Translations under genes and position numbers: made by a program
Part shown: in pieces, positions 18,670 through 27,449 of the stretch
Layout of the letters: the number at the start of each line of letters is the position of its first letter
Position numbering within the stretch: the first letter of the stretch is position 1
Notes under the pieces: generated by a model
The model's database searches: none
Told to the model about the DNA's origin: nothing
What the model saw: the letters and a program-made list of their open reading frames with translations, nothing else
NCBI RefSeq assembly: GCF_045209745.1
Contig: NZ_CP109273.1
Span: forward strand, 6,880,956-6,944,955
Source: Micromonospora sp045209745
Lineage (GTDB): Bacteria; Actinomycetota; Actinomycetes; Mycobacteriales; Micromonosporaceae
DNA: 64,000 bases
Reading direction: 5' to 3'

Positions 18670-19523
18670 CGTGTCACCATCGGCGTGACGACACGGTTCT
18701 CTATGTACCCAAGCGCTTCGATTTCGCATCTCACCACGTCGTTCTCCTGCAAGTAGATGGGTGGTTTCATGCCTGAACCAACGCCGGGCGGTGTCCCAGT
18801 CAGGATCACGTCTCCCGGGTGCAGCGTCATCGTCTGCGACAGGTACGCGATGAGAAACGGAACGTCGAAGAGCATGTCTTCGGTGTTCGAGTCCTGCCTG
18901 ATCTCACCGTTGACCGTCGTTCGGATGTCCAGCTGGTGTGGGTCGGCGACCTCGTCCGCTGTCGTAATCCAGGGCCCGACCGGACAGAACGTGTCGAGGC
19001 CCTTCGAGCGTGATATCTGGGACTCGCCACGCTGCACATCCCGAGCCGACACGTCGTTCGCCACGCAGTAGCCGAGCACATGATTTAGTGCCTGTGCCGG
19101 ATCGACCCTTCGGGCCTGCGCGCCGATGACGACCGCGAGCTCACATTCGTAGTCAACCTCGGCAGTGACGCCAGGATTCAGCTCGATGACGTCGTGAGGT
19201 CCCGTGACGGCGCTGGGGTACTTCGCGAAGATCAAGGGCACCGGCGGTGTGGCCTTGCCAACCTCCTCGATGTGTTTCAGGTAGTTCAGCCCGACCGCGA
19301 GGATCTTGCCCGGCCTCTCCACGGGTGCCAGCAGGCCGACCCGATTGTTCCGGTCCGGATCCGTCACCGACATCCGTTCACGGATGTCGGAAAGCCGGTC
19401 GACAATGTCATCCAGTGCGCGGATGTCGACACCCAGGGCACTCGCCGTTACCCAGCCACTGCGGTGATCGTCGGTGAAAACGAACTCCGCTCGGCCCGCG
19501 CCGTCGATCCGGGCGATCCTCAT
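18666..19523 (-). CDS. Fumarylacetoacetate hydrolase (FAH) family protein
   Basis: The protein is 285 residues, start ATG 19523 after GAGGAGC. FAH-fold landmarks are present: KILAVGLNYLKHIEE, the metal-binding set DYECELAVVIG and GYCVANDVSARD, and the terminal GTPPGVGSGMKPP. Family members hydrolyse acylpyruvates or related beta-diketo acids, or decarboxylate/isomerise them. In this operon it would cleave a ring-opened or diketo intermediate. It is translationally coupled to the downstream flavoprotein gene and 32 bases behind the dehydrogenase gene. Confidence 0.88.
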   Translation of the reverse strand: MRIARIDGAGRAEFVFTDDHRSGWVTASALGVDIRALDDIVDRLSDIRERMSVTDPDRNNRVGLLAPVERPGKILAVGLNYLKHIEEVGKATPPVPLIFAKYPSAVTGPHDVIELNPGVTAEVDYECELAVVIGAQARRVDPAQALNHVLGYCVANDVSARDVQRGESQISRSKGLDTFCPVGPWITTADEVADPHQLDIRTTVNGEIRQDSNTEDMLFDVPFLIAYLSQTMTLHPGDVILTGTPPGVGSGMKPPIYLQENDVVRCEIEALGYIENRVVTPMVTR

Positions 19524-19555
19524 CGTTGCTCCTCGACTGGTACGAGCTGGCTCGG

Positions 19556-20500
19556 CTAGTGCGTGGCCTTGAGCGTCTCCAATACGGACTCAGCGCACCG
19601 CCGTGTGACCACTGCAAGCGCGGAATCCGAGTACCCGGCGGTGTGCGACGACAAGACGAGGCGAGGCACAGACAGCAAGGGGCTGTCCTTCGGCAGCGGT
19701 TCCTGCTCGAACACGTCGAGCGCGGCACCCGCGATCGTGCCCGCTGTCAATGCCGCAGCCAGTGCCCGCTCATCGAGGATCCCGCCGCGGCTGTTGTTTA
19801 TCAGCAGGGCGTGCGGCGCCATCATGGCTAGCTCCGCCTCACCGATCAGGTTCCGGGTCGTCTCCGCTAATGGCACATGGATGGATACGACGTCGGCCTT
19901 TTCCAACAGCTCGTCGAGCGCGACCGCCTGGACCGAGTGCGCGTCCAGCGCTGCCTGACCGACGAGCGGGTCGGTGACGATGACGGACATCCCGAACACG
20001 GTGGCGAGCTTCGCGACCTCTTGGCCGATCGCCCCGAAACCCACGATGCCCAGCGTGCGTCCGTCGAGGCCCCGTCCGATGGTGGGCCCCCACTTCCCCG
20101 CCCGCACGGACTGGTCGTTCGCCAAAATGCCGCGAGCCAGCGCTACGATTTGCCCGACTGTGTACTCGGCGACGGGGCGCGCATTGCCACCTGGGACGTT
20201 CACCGTCGCTATGCCGCGTTCCTTGAGGTACCGCAGGTCGAAGTTGTCCATGCCCGCACCACACTTGGCGACGACCTTGATGTTGGGCGCATGGGCCAAA
20301 GTGGTTTCATCCACCGGCTCAAACCCGGCGATCCACGCAGTCGCGTCCGGCAACGCCTGCATCAGGGCGTGGGTGTCGCCACGATCGATCAGTTGCACGG
20401 AGCACCCCGCAGCGCGCAGCAGTTCCAGTGGCTCCTCGGAGTAGCGCCCGAAAGTCGGCGAGCTGGAAATCACCCTGTTGGTAGCGGGACTCGCTGTCAT
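19556..20500 (-). CDS. D-isomer-specific 2-hydroxyacid dehydrogenase
   Basis: The 314-residue protein starts at ATG 20500 (MTASPATNRVISSSP). It has the Rossmann motif GIVGFGAIGQEVAK and the catalytic triad of the family: Arg in NNSRGG, Glu in FEQEPLP, His in SSHTAGYS. It is a probable NAD(P)-dependent reductase or oxidase of a 2-keto/2-hydroxy acid. It is the first gene of the leftward operon ending at 15374 and diverges from the cyclase gene across a 110-base promoter region. Confidence 0.88.
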   Translation of the reverse strand: MTASPATNRVISSSPTFGRYSEEPLELLRAAGCSVQLIDRGDTHALMQALPDATAWIAGFEPVDETTLAHAPNIKVVAKCGAGMDNFDLRYLKERGIATVNVPGGNARPVAEYTVGQIVALARGILANDQSVRAGKWGPTIGRGLDGRTLGIVGFGAIGQEVAKLATVFGMSVIVTDPLVGQAALDAHSVQAVALDELLEKADVVSIHVPLAETTRNLIGEAELAMMAPHALLINNSRGGILDERALAAALTAGTIAGAALDVFEQEPLPKDSPLLSVPRLVLSSHTAGYSDSALAVVTRRCAESVLETLKATH

Positions 20501-20610
20501 GCAGGCGCAACCCTTCTCTTCCCTGTGGGTGGGCCGCAGCGTAGCATCCGTACCGGAGAGCGCAACAGAGTCCGTAATCCGAACCAACGATCCTAGGGGC
20601 GGGCCGCAGC
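20501..20610. promoter_or_regulatory. Divergent promoter region between dehydrogenase and cyclase operons
   Basis: This 110-base gap must hold both promoters. It contains CCGTAATCCGAACC (20572-20585), whose reverse complement GGTTCGGATTACGG is also present, with one difference, in the other divergent promoter of the cluster at 28886-28899. A second partial site, GGTACGGAT on the minus strand, lies at 20546-20554. The repeated motif is the best candidate operator for the neighbouring IclR regulator. Confidence 0.6.
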
Positions 20611-21543
20611 ATGCACGAGGAGATGACCGCCGAGACGGTCAGGGCAGAAGGCGAACGGTTGGGCGTGCGTCCAAACTGGGGGCGGTGGGGCGACGGCGAC
20701 GAACGCGGGACACTAAACCTCGTCACGGCGGACAACGTCCTCCGGGCGAGGGCCGCAGTCCGCACCGGCACCGTGATCAGCCTGGGCCAGCCGCTGGACG
20801 TCAACGCGCCGCCCTACTACCCGCAGGGCCTGGACCGTGCGGTCAAGCACGAGATGGTCACGGCCTGGGGGTCGAACGCCGGCGGCGACGTTCAGGCTGC
20901 CAGCGACCAGATTCACGTCCAGTGCCACGGCCTGGACAACACCCACATGGACGCGATCTGCCATATCGGGTTCGGCGGAGTCGGATACAACGGGCGCAGA
21001 TTCACCGAAATGGTGGACGAGTCCGGGGCGTCGGCGTGCGACATTCTCGTGGCCGGACCGGTGGTTACGCGCGGGGTGCTCGTCGACGTCCCCCGGCTGC
21101 GCGGAATCGACCACCTGCCGAACGGTGAGCCCGTGACCGAGGCGGACCTGCGCGCCGCCGCGCCGGACGTACATCCCGGCGACGCCCTGATCATACGCAC
21201 GGGTCGCGCCCGGGGGGCGGACGAGGGTCGAAGCGCCACCGAGAAGTTCGGCCGTATCTCCGGACTGCACCACGACGCGATGCGGGTCATCTCCGAGCTT
21301 GACGTCGGTCTGCTCGGCACCGACGGCTCGGCGGACAACTTCCCCGCCGTCGACGAGAATCGCCTGCCGATCCATGTCCTCGCCCTGGTGCACCTGGGCG
21401 TCCACCTGCTGCACAACCTCGCGCTCGAGGACCTGGCCGACGAACTGGCCGCCCGGCAGACCAACGAGTTCATGCTGGTAGCCGCGCCGCTTCGGCTGCC
21501 CAGGGGCACGGGGAGTCCCTTGGCCCCGGTTGCGGTCCTCTAA
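20611..21543 (+). CDS. Cyclase family protein (kynurenine-formamidase-like hydrolase)
   Basis: The 310-residue protein starts at ATG 20611; ATG 20623 is an alternative. It carries the metal-binding signature of the cyclase superfamily in the form HGLDNTHMDAICHIGFGG, a variant of HxGTHxDxPxH. Such enzymes hydrolyse N-formylkynurenine, isatin or cyclic amides and esters. NWGRWGDGDERGTLN near the start is typical of the bacterial cyclase group. It is the first gene of a two-gene rightward operon with the racemase-family gene. The substrate is not known. Confidence 0.82.
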   Translation: MHEEMTAETVRAEGERLGVRPNWGRWGDGDERGTLNLVTADNVLRARAAVRTGTVISLGQPLDVNAPPYYPQGLDRAVKHEMVTAWGSNAGGDVQAASDQIHVQCHGLDNTHMDAICHIGFGGVGYNGRRFTEMVDESGASACDILVAGPVVTRGVLVDVPRLRGIDHLPNGEPVTEADLRAAAPDVHPGDALIIRTGRARGADEGRSATEKFGRISGLHHDAMRVISELDVGLLGTDGSADNFPAVDENRLPIHVLALVHLGVHLLHNLALEDLADELAARQTNEFMLVAAPLRLPRGTGSPLAPVAVL

Positions 21544-21567
21544 GTCAGTCACGGATAGGGGTTGCAC

Positions 21568-22380
21568 ATGTCGGTCCGGATCTGGCACCAGAGCATCAGC
21601 GAGCTTGACCACCTCCCGGCGTACCGGGCGATGCTCTCCGAGCACGCCCGCAGGGTCACGCGCCCCAGCACGGTCGTTGATCTCCACGGCATGCGGGCGG
21701 GTACCTACCCGAGTGGGGCGGCGCCCATCGACGTGCTGGCGAATCCGTGGTGTCATTACCTCGCCAACCTGCAGATAGTCGACGGCGTGACCCGAGCCGA
21801 GGCCGAGGGTTACGACGCGGTCGCTATCACCTGTTTCCACGACCCTGCGCTGCACGAGGCGCGTAGCGTCGTCGACATTCCCGTGGTGTCGATGTGCGAG
21901 TCGACCGTGCTGCTGTCGTGCTCCGTGGGCGCGCGACTCGGGCTCGTCGGTATCGGTCCCGCGAACGTCGAACTGGTCGCCGACCGCGTCCGGCACTACG
22001 GGCTCAGCGGTCGCGTCGCCGCAATCGTGGCGCTTGAGACGGCGGTAAACGAACACGACGTCGACGCCGAGTTCAGCGAACCGGGCGCGATGAGGCGGTC
22101 GTTCCAGACCGCAGCGCGCAAGGTCATCGCCGCCGGCGCCGACGTCGTCGTGCCCTGTGAGTCGTTGCTGAACACCTCACTCGTGCGGCAGGGCGTAACC
22201 GCGGTCGACGACGTCCCGGTCGTCGACTCGCTCGCGATCATGTTGACCCACGCGGAGTCGCTCGTACAACTGCGCAGAACGACCGGCCTGTCGGTCAGCC
22301 GGGCCGGCGAAGCTGCGAGGCCGGATCCGGCCGGCGTACGCGCGCTCCGAGCCGCCGCGGCAGCGACTCTCGCCGACTGA
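21568..22380 (+). CDS. Asp/Glu/hydantoin racemase superfamily protein (maleate-isomerase-like)
   Basis: The 270-residue protein starts at ATG 21568 behind GGATAGGGG. It has the two-cysteine layout of the superfamily: AITCFHDPALHEAR in the N-terminal half and VVVPCESLLNTSLV in the C-terminal half. Members racemise amino acids or hydantoins, or isomerise maleate to fumarate. Given the hydratase and lyase for a maleate-like acid elsewhere in the cluster, cis-trans isomerase or decarboxylase activity is at least as likely as racemisation. It is convergent with the alpha/beta hydrolase, with 11 bases between stops. Confidence 0.78.
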   Translation: MSVRIWHQSISELDHLPAYRAMLSEHARRVTRPSTVVDLHGMRAGTYPSGAAPIDVLANPWCHYLANLQIVDGVTRAEAEGYDAVAITCFHDPALHEARSVVDIPVVSMCESTVLLSCSVGARLGLVGIGPANVELVADRVRHYGLSGRVAAIVALETAVNEHDVDAEFSEPGAMRRSFQTAARKVIAAGADVVVPCESLLNTSLVRQGVTAVDDVPVVDSLAIMLTHAESLVQLRRTTGLSVSRAGEAARPDPAGVRALRAAAAATLAD

Positions 22381-22391
22381 CCGTCCAGCGG

Positions 22392-24002
22392 TCACCCCAG
22401 GAAGTCCTGGTACACCTTGAGCGTGACGGCCGCAGCCCCCGGGTTCGGGTCTGGCCACCAGATGGTGGTCGGGGTCGGGACGGTCCGCAGCAGTCCGTCC
22501 GGGACGAGCGCCGCAGCGTCCTCGAGCGCGTTGGCGAGCATGTCGTTCGGGCCTGCGGTCAGGATCGCGGGAACACGCAGCTGCGGCAATCGATCCTGGG
22601 TGTTGTAGGCGAACGCGGCCCGGTACGCGCCGCCGTACGTGATACCGCTTTCCAGAATGCCGACGGCGTACAGGTGCAGCTCGTCGGCTGACGGCACGCC
22701 GATCGCGCGCGTAGCAGAGTAGTCCACGCGGTACCACGGCCAGAACATGAACATGTCCCGCCGCCAGTGCCAGATGTGCTGCAGGTGCAGGCCGAACTTG
22801 TCCGGAGAGAAGCCGGGGAAGTAGTTCGTGAGCAGGTCGTCCCGGAAATCGGGTGTGACCATCACCGGTGCCTCGAGGACGGCCTTACGAATCCGCTCCG
22901 GGCGCGAAATGGCCATCTCCAGCGCGGCGCAGGCGCCGGTGTGGGACCCCCAGACGTCGAATGTGTCCCACCCGAGGGCGTCCGCTACCGCGAACGCGTC
23001 ATCGGCGAGCGTCGCAACCGTCGGCGTCCGGTCGAGCGCGTCCGACAGGCCGTTGCCGAAGTAGTCAACGCCGACCACGGTGCGGCCCTCCGCGAGACCG
23101 GAGATGACCGGGGCGAACTGGGCCGACGACCCGCCCCCTGTCGGAAGCACCAGCACCGGTGGTCCTGACGAGCCGGCCCGCCGCAGATGGACCCGGCCGA
23201 CGGTGGTGTCTCGGTATTCGTGCCACACCTTGGTTCCGGGCAGGGGCGCGGTAGGCGGCGGAGCGGCCGCGGACGGTTGCGGCGCCGCCGCCAGCAGGTC
23301 GGGAATCTCGGACAGTGCGTTGGCGCGCGGCAGCGCGGCCATGGCGTCCAGCGCGGGTACCAGCTTCTCGCTGCACATTCGCCAACACGCTGCCCATGTC
23401 TCCGGCGCGGTGACCGCGTCAATGAAGCTGACGCTCAAGTCGGCAACGCTCGGAAGCGGATCCCCTGCGGTCACCGGCAACGTCGGTTCGTCCGGGCGAA
23501 GCAGCCGGCGATCGCGCAGGAACGACCACAGGGCGTTCAGGTGCGCTCCGTCGGCTCGCGGGCTCAAGCCGGGCGGCGCGGTACGGGTCTGGACCCAGCC
23601 CCGTGCGGCGTCAGCGTTGACCAGCACCGTGGACGCCGGCGCCAGCCGCTCAAGGAGGCTCGGCACGAGCGCGCACGACAGCTCGAAGGACAGCAGCGCG
23701 AACTGGTTGTCGAGAAACGCCAGGCTCTCGGCTATCAGGTTGGCCGAGAGCTCGACGGATGCCGGCGCAACGCGCGCGGACCCGCCGACCCCCGGGGGCT
23801 CCACGACGATGACCCGCCAGGACGGCAGAGCGCGACGCAACTCGGACGCCTGAAAGGAGGCCGCCCGCGTCAGGCCCGCCACCGCGACAAGCGTCGGACC
23901 CTCGCCGTCGATCCAGATCCTGAGCTGGCCACCGCTTGTGGTGACGTAGTGTGGGCTGGGCATCAGGCTCCCTACTCCGATCGCGATACGGCCGCTGGTC
24001 AC
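22392..24002 (-). CDS. Tandem alpha/beta hydrolase, one half probably non-catalytic
   Basis: The 536-residue protein contains two alpha/beta-hydrolase folds. The C-terminal half (from about residue 265) has the nucleophile elbow VWGSHTGACAALEMA, VGVDYFGNGLSD, and later acid/His strands. The N-terminal half has the matching oxyanion strand (LVAVAGLTRAASF) and VVEPPGVGGSARV, but at the elbow position reads LLSFELSCALVPSLL without the G-x-S-x-G turn, so it is probably catalytically dead. GTG 24002 overlaps the livF stop as GTGA, indicating coupling to the transporter genes. It may hydrolyse an imported ester or amide, or a C-C bond. Confidence 0.8.
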   Translation of the reverse strand: MTSGRIAIGVGSLMPSPHYVTTSGGQLRIWIDGEGPTLVAVAGLTRAASFQASELRRALPSWRVIVVEPPGVGGSARVAPASVELSANLIAESLAFLDNQFALLSFELSCALVPSLLERLAPASTVLVNADAARGWVQTRTAPPGLSPRADGAHLNALWSFLRDRRLLRPDEPTLPVTAGDPLPSVADLSVSFIDAVTAPETWAACWRMCSEKLVPALDAMAALPRANALSEIPDLLAAAPQPSAAAPPPTAPLPGTKVWHEYRDTTVGRVHLRRAGSSGPPVLVLPTGGGSSAQFAPVISGLAEGRTVVGVDYFGNGLSDALDRTPTVATLADDAFAVADALGWDTFDVWGSHTGACAALEMAISRPERIRKAVLEAPVMVTPDFRDDLLTNYFPGFSPDKFGLHLQHIWHWRRDMFMFWPWYRVDYSATRAIGVPSADELHLYAVGILESGITYGGAYRAAFAYNTQDRLPQLRVPAILTAGPNDMLANALEDAAALVPDGLLRTVPTPTTIWWPDPNPGAAAVTLKVYQDFLG

Positions 24003-24778
24003 AGCCGTTCGGTGGGTGTCGATTCTGAATCCACCAGGAGTTGTTCGAACTCGGGCGCCACCACGGCCGGGTCGAGGCCGAGGTGCCGGGCAACCATGTC
24101 CGGGTCCTTCTCCAGCTCCGCTGGCGACCCCGCTGAGATGATGTCCCCGCGATGGATCAGATAGGCGAATTCGGCGATGGGCAGGGCGATGGCGGCGTTC
24201 TGCTCGACGAGCAGGATGCTCACGCCGGACGCGTGGATCTGTTTGATCGCCCCGAACACGACGTCCACGAGCGCGGGCGACAGCCCCATCGACGGCTCGT
24301 CGAGGAGCAGCATCGAAGGCTTAGTCATCAGGGCGCGTGCGATCGCCAGCATCTGCTGCTCGCCGCCGCTCATCAGGCCGGCGACCTGGTTGCGGCGCTC
24401 GTGCAGCCGTGGGAACAGATCCCACACGTCCTGCATCACTGCGGTGCGCCGCCTGCCGCGAGCGAACGAGCTGAGCTCCAGATTCTCCTCGACGGTCAGC
24501 GGGGCGACCACCATCCGACCCTCCGGCACCAGCGCCAGGCCGCGGCGGCTGACGCGGAAGGCGGCTGTTCGGGTGATGTCCTCCCCCGCGAACGTCACAC
24601 GGCCGCCTACGGGTCGCAGGAGACCAGCGATCGTGTTCAGAGTCGTGGACTTGCCGGCGCCATTCGCGCCCAGCAGAGCGGTGAGGGAGCCTTCCTCAAC
24701 CCTAAACGACAGGTCGGTGACAGCCGGGATTGTGCCGTAGCGAACAGACAGATCTTCGACGGTAAGGATCGGGGCCAT
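23999..24778 (-). CDS. livF: Branched-chain-type ABC transporter ATP-binding protein (LivF-like)
   Basis: 259 residues: Walker A GANGAGKST, signature MSGGEQQMLAIARAL, Walker B LLLDEPSMGLSP, H-loop region ILLVEQN. The sequence and the order livH-livM-livG-livF place it in the hydrophobic amino-acid uptake family, which in actinobacteria also imports aromatic acids, amides and other organic acids. It is the fifth gene of the leftward operon beginning at 28652, with six bases between it and livG. Confidence 0.9.
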   Translation of the reverse strand: MAPILTVEDLSVRYGTIPAVTDLSFRVEEGSLTALLGANGAGKSTTLNTIAGLLRPVGGRVTFAGEDITRTAAFRVSRRGLALVPEGRMVVAPLTVEENLELSSFARGRRRTAVMQDVWDLFPRLHERRNQVAGLMSGGEQQMLAIARALMTKPSMLLLDEPSMGLSPALVDVVFGAIKQIHASGVSILLVEQNAAIALPIAEFAYLIHRGDIISAGSPAELEKDPDMVARHLGLDPAVVAPEFEQLLVDSESTPTERL

Positions 24779-24784
24779 AGAGTT

Positions 24785-25579
24785 TCACCTTCCGAAGTAG
24801 GCGCGGCGTACGTCGGGCAGGCGAAGGCAGGTCACCGGCTCGTCCTCCGCGATCACAGTGCCGGCCGCGATGACCGCCACCCGGTCGCAGCACTTCTCCA
24901 ACAGCCGCATGTTGTGCTCGACCACGATCACGGTCAGCCCTTCGTCGCGCAGCTTCGCGAGCAGCTGCGCGATGGGCAGCCAGTCGGCGTCGTTCATGCC
25001 GGCCGTCGGCTCGTCTAGGAGGAGCAGCTGCGGCCGGGTCGCCAGCGCACGTGCGATCTCTAGCCTGCGCTGGTCGCCGTAGGAGAGAGTCTCGGCCAAC
25101 CGGTCGGCGACCGCCGAAAGACCGACGAAGTCGAGCATCTCGTCGGCGAGCTGGCGGACCTCTCGACGGTCCTTCCACTCGGCCGGCAGCCCCAGCATGC
25201 TGCCAAGCATGCTGGCACGACGATGCCGGTAGCTGCCGGCCGCGACCTGTTCCCGTACCGTCAGGCCACGAAACAGCCGGATGTTCTGGAACGTCCGGGC
25301 GACGCCGAGCTTGCTGATCCGCAGCGCGTCGAAATTCGTCGCATCCACGTCGCCGATCGCCATGCGACCGCCGCTGGTCTTGCCGAAGCCAGTCATGAGA
25401 TTCAGCAGCGTCGTCTTGCCCGCGCCGTTCGGCCCGGCGACTCCGAAGATCGTCGAGCGCGGCACCGAAAAGGTCACAGACCTTAGCACCTGCAGTCCGC
25501 CGAAGTTCTTCGAGATGTTCTCCAACTGCGCGGCGACGTCGTGTTTCGTCGCGCGCTCGGGATGAACGTCGGTGCTCAT
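24785..25579 (-). CDS. livG: Branched-chain-type ABC transporter ATP-binding protein (LivG-like)
   Basis: 264 residues from ATG 25579 (MSTDVHPERATKHD), overlapping the livM stop as ATGA; a longer upstream frame is only livM shadow. Walker A GPNGAGKTT, signature LSYGDQRRLEIARAL (the LivG variant of LSGGQ), Walker B LLLDEPTAGMND. It pairs with LivF to energise the two permeases. It belongs to the same operon and is dedicated to the solute bound by the 27450-28652 lipoprotein. Confidence 0.9.
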   Translation of the reverse strand: MSTDVHPERATKHDVAAQLENISKNFGGLQVLRSVTFSVPRSTIFGVAGPNGAGKTTLLNLMTGFGKTSGGRMAIGDVDATNFDALRISKLGVARTFQNIRLFRGLTVREQVAAGSYRHRRASMLGSMLGLPAEWKDRREVRQLADEMLDFVGLSAVADRLAETLSYGDQRRLEIARALATRPQLLLLDEPTAGMNDADWLPIAQLLAKLRDEGLTVIVVEHNMRLLEKCCDRVAVIAAGTVIAEDEPVTCLRLPDVRRAYFGR

Positions 25580-26493
25580 TGCGCTGCCCCCACATCCGTC
25601 AACTCCGACGGGCTGCGCCCGTCGCCGACCCCCGCAGACCCCTCGGGTCGCCGTCGTTTCGCCTGAATCCGCCGCCACCGGATCGGGTCGATCAGCCCGT
25701 CGGGCAGCCAGATGATGATCGCGAGCAGAAGAAGCCCATTGATGATCGCCTGGCCCTCGCCGATGTACTGGCTGATATAGATGGGTAGGCCGGTGAAGAC
25801 CGCGGCGCCGATGACCGAGCCGGACCAGTGGTAGGCACCGCCCAGGACGACGCTCGCGAGCACCGTCATCGACAGGTCGACGTAGAACGTATCCGGGTCG
25901 ATGAACGACAGTCGAGAGGCCAACATGACACCGCCCACCGCACCTATCGCCCCGCTGAGGCCGAAGGCGAGGACGTGCACCCGGCCGACCGGGATGCCGA
26001 GAGCGGCAGCGACGTTCGGGTCCTCCCGGGTCGCGTCCGCCGCGGCGCCGAACTTCGACCGCTTCAGCAGGAACAGCACCGCGCTCACGACGACCAGGAG
26101 CAGCGCCATCTGCCACGGCGTCAGCGCTGCGGGGACGACCTCACCGGCCGAGCCGCCCGTGTGGTCCCCGAGGTTGACCACGAAGACCCGGGTGATCAGC
26201 ACGAGGGCGACGGTCGCCAGGGCGAGCCAGTGGCTCGACAGGCGCAGGAACAGCCGCCCGGCGATGAGCCCGACCACAGCTGCGGCTACCACCCCGGCAA
26301 GGAGCGCCGTGACCACTCCAAGCTCGGTGTTGGTGAGCACCCAGGTCGATGTGAAGGCCCCGATCGCGGCGAAGCTGACGGTCGCGAAGCTCAGCAGGCC
26401 TGCCCACAGGGTGACGTACGTGCTCAGCGCGAGGACCGCCCCTGCCATCACAAACAGTGTGGCGCTCTGGAGAAGAACGAGGTCGGCATTCAT
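25576..26493 (-). CDS. livM: Branched-chain-type ABC transporter permease (LivM-like)
   Basis: 305 residues with about eight to ten hydrophobic segments and the family EAA-like region (GKTSGG-partner loop near RVHVLAFGLSGAIGAVGGVM). The C-terminal 30 residues are cytoplasmic and basic (RRIQAKRRRPEG), then acidic. It forms the channel together with the LivH-like protein. It starts at ATG 26493, four bases after the livH stop. Confidence 0.88.
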   Translation of the reverse strand: MNADLVLLQSATLFVMAGAVLALSTYVTLWAGLLSFATVSFAAIGAFTSTWVLTNTELGVVTALLAGVVAAAVVGLIAGRLFLRLSSHWLALATVALVLITRVFVVNLGDHTGGSAGEVVPAALTPWQMALLLVVVSAVLFLLKRSKFGAAADATREDPNVAAALGIPVGRVHVLAFGLSGAIGAVGGVMLASRLSFIDPDTFYVDLSMTVLASVVLGGAYHWSGSVIGAAVFTGLPIYISQYIGEGQAIINGLLLLAIIIWLPDGLIDPIRWRRIQAKRRRPEGSAGVGDGRSPSELTDVGAAQ

Positions 26494-26497
26494 TTCG

Positions 26498-27379
26498 TCA
26501 CGCCCTCACAACGGTCGCTATACGGAGGAGACCCTGCGGTCTCCAGAGGAGGACGACGAGCACGAGTCCGAACGTGATCGCGTCCTGATACGACGCGGAG
26601 ATGTAGGAAGCCGAAAGGGTCTGCACGACCCCGATGAACAGCCCACCGAGGGCGCTACCGCGAACATCGCCGAAGCCACCGATCACCACGGCGGCGAAGC
26701 CCTGGAGCAGCAGGTGATCACCGACCGTGAAGTTGAAGCTGTGCCCGCTGGCGAGCAGGATTCCCGCCAGTCCAGTGACAGCACCGGACAACATCGCGGC
26801 CCCGACGATCATCGCGCGCGGCGAGATGCCCGCGATCTCCGCCGAACGCTTCTCGTAGCCGACGGCACGAATCGCCGCCCCGACATTCGTGCGGTGGAGC
26901 AGGAGGTACACGGCGGTGATGACGGCGGCCGCACACACCACCGCGATCAACTGGGTGTGGAGGATGCTGATGCTGCCCACGTTGATCAGCCCGCGCGGTG
27001 ACTTGTCCGGCGGGAAGCCGACCGGGGTCGCGTCGGTGGCGATGCTCATGACCTCCCGGAGCGCGATCCACATCGCCACGCTCGCGATGACCGCCCCCAG
27101 CATCTGCACCCCTCGGCGCCGGAGCGGTTCAAACGCCACCTGGTCGACGAACACTGCGACCAGGCCGGCGGACAGGACCCCGACGACGCACGCCAGCCAG
27201 TACGGAAGGTTCGCCGCGGTGACGGCGAAGTACGCGATGATCGCGCCGTACGTGGCATAGACACCTTGCGCCAGGTTCAGGATCTGCATCGTCGAGAAGA
27301 CGATGCCGAAGCCGACCGCGAACAGAGCGTATATCGCGCCGACGGAGATCCCGTTCACCAGTTGCTCGACGAACAGCAT
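26498..27379 (-). CDS. livH: Branched-chain-type ABC transporter permease (LivH-like)
   Basis: 293 residues, almost entirely membrane-embedded. It starts MLFVEQLVNGISVGAIYALF, the classic LivH N-terminus, and includes GYEKRSAEIAGISPRAMIVG, the cytoplasmic loop that contacts the ATPases. ATG 27379 follows a GAGGAG site. It is the second gene of the operon, 70 bases after the binding-protein stop. Confidence 0.9.
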   Translation of the reverse strand: MLFVEQLVNGISVGAIYALFAVGFGIVFSTMQILNLAQGVYATYGAIIAYFAVTAANLPYWLACVVGVLSAGLVAVFVDQVAFEPLRRRGVQMLGAVIASVAMWIALREVMSIATDATPVGFPPDKSPRGLINVGSISILHTQLIAVVCAAAVITAVYLLLHRTNVGAAIRAVGYEKRSAEIAGISPRAMIVGAAMLSGAVTGLAGILLASGHSFNFTVGDHLLLQGFAAVVIGGFGDVRGSALGGLFIGVVQTLSASYISASYQDAITFGLVLVVLLWRPQGLLRIATVVRA

Positions 27380-27449
27380 CTCGCTCCTCTCTCATAACGG
27401 TGCTCGGGCCGCCGCGGACGACGGCCCCGAGCGTCGGCGAGTTGTCAGT

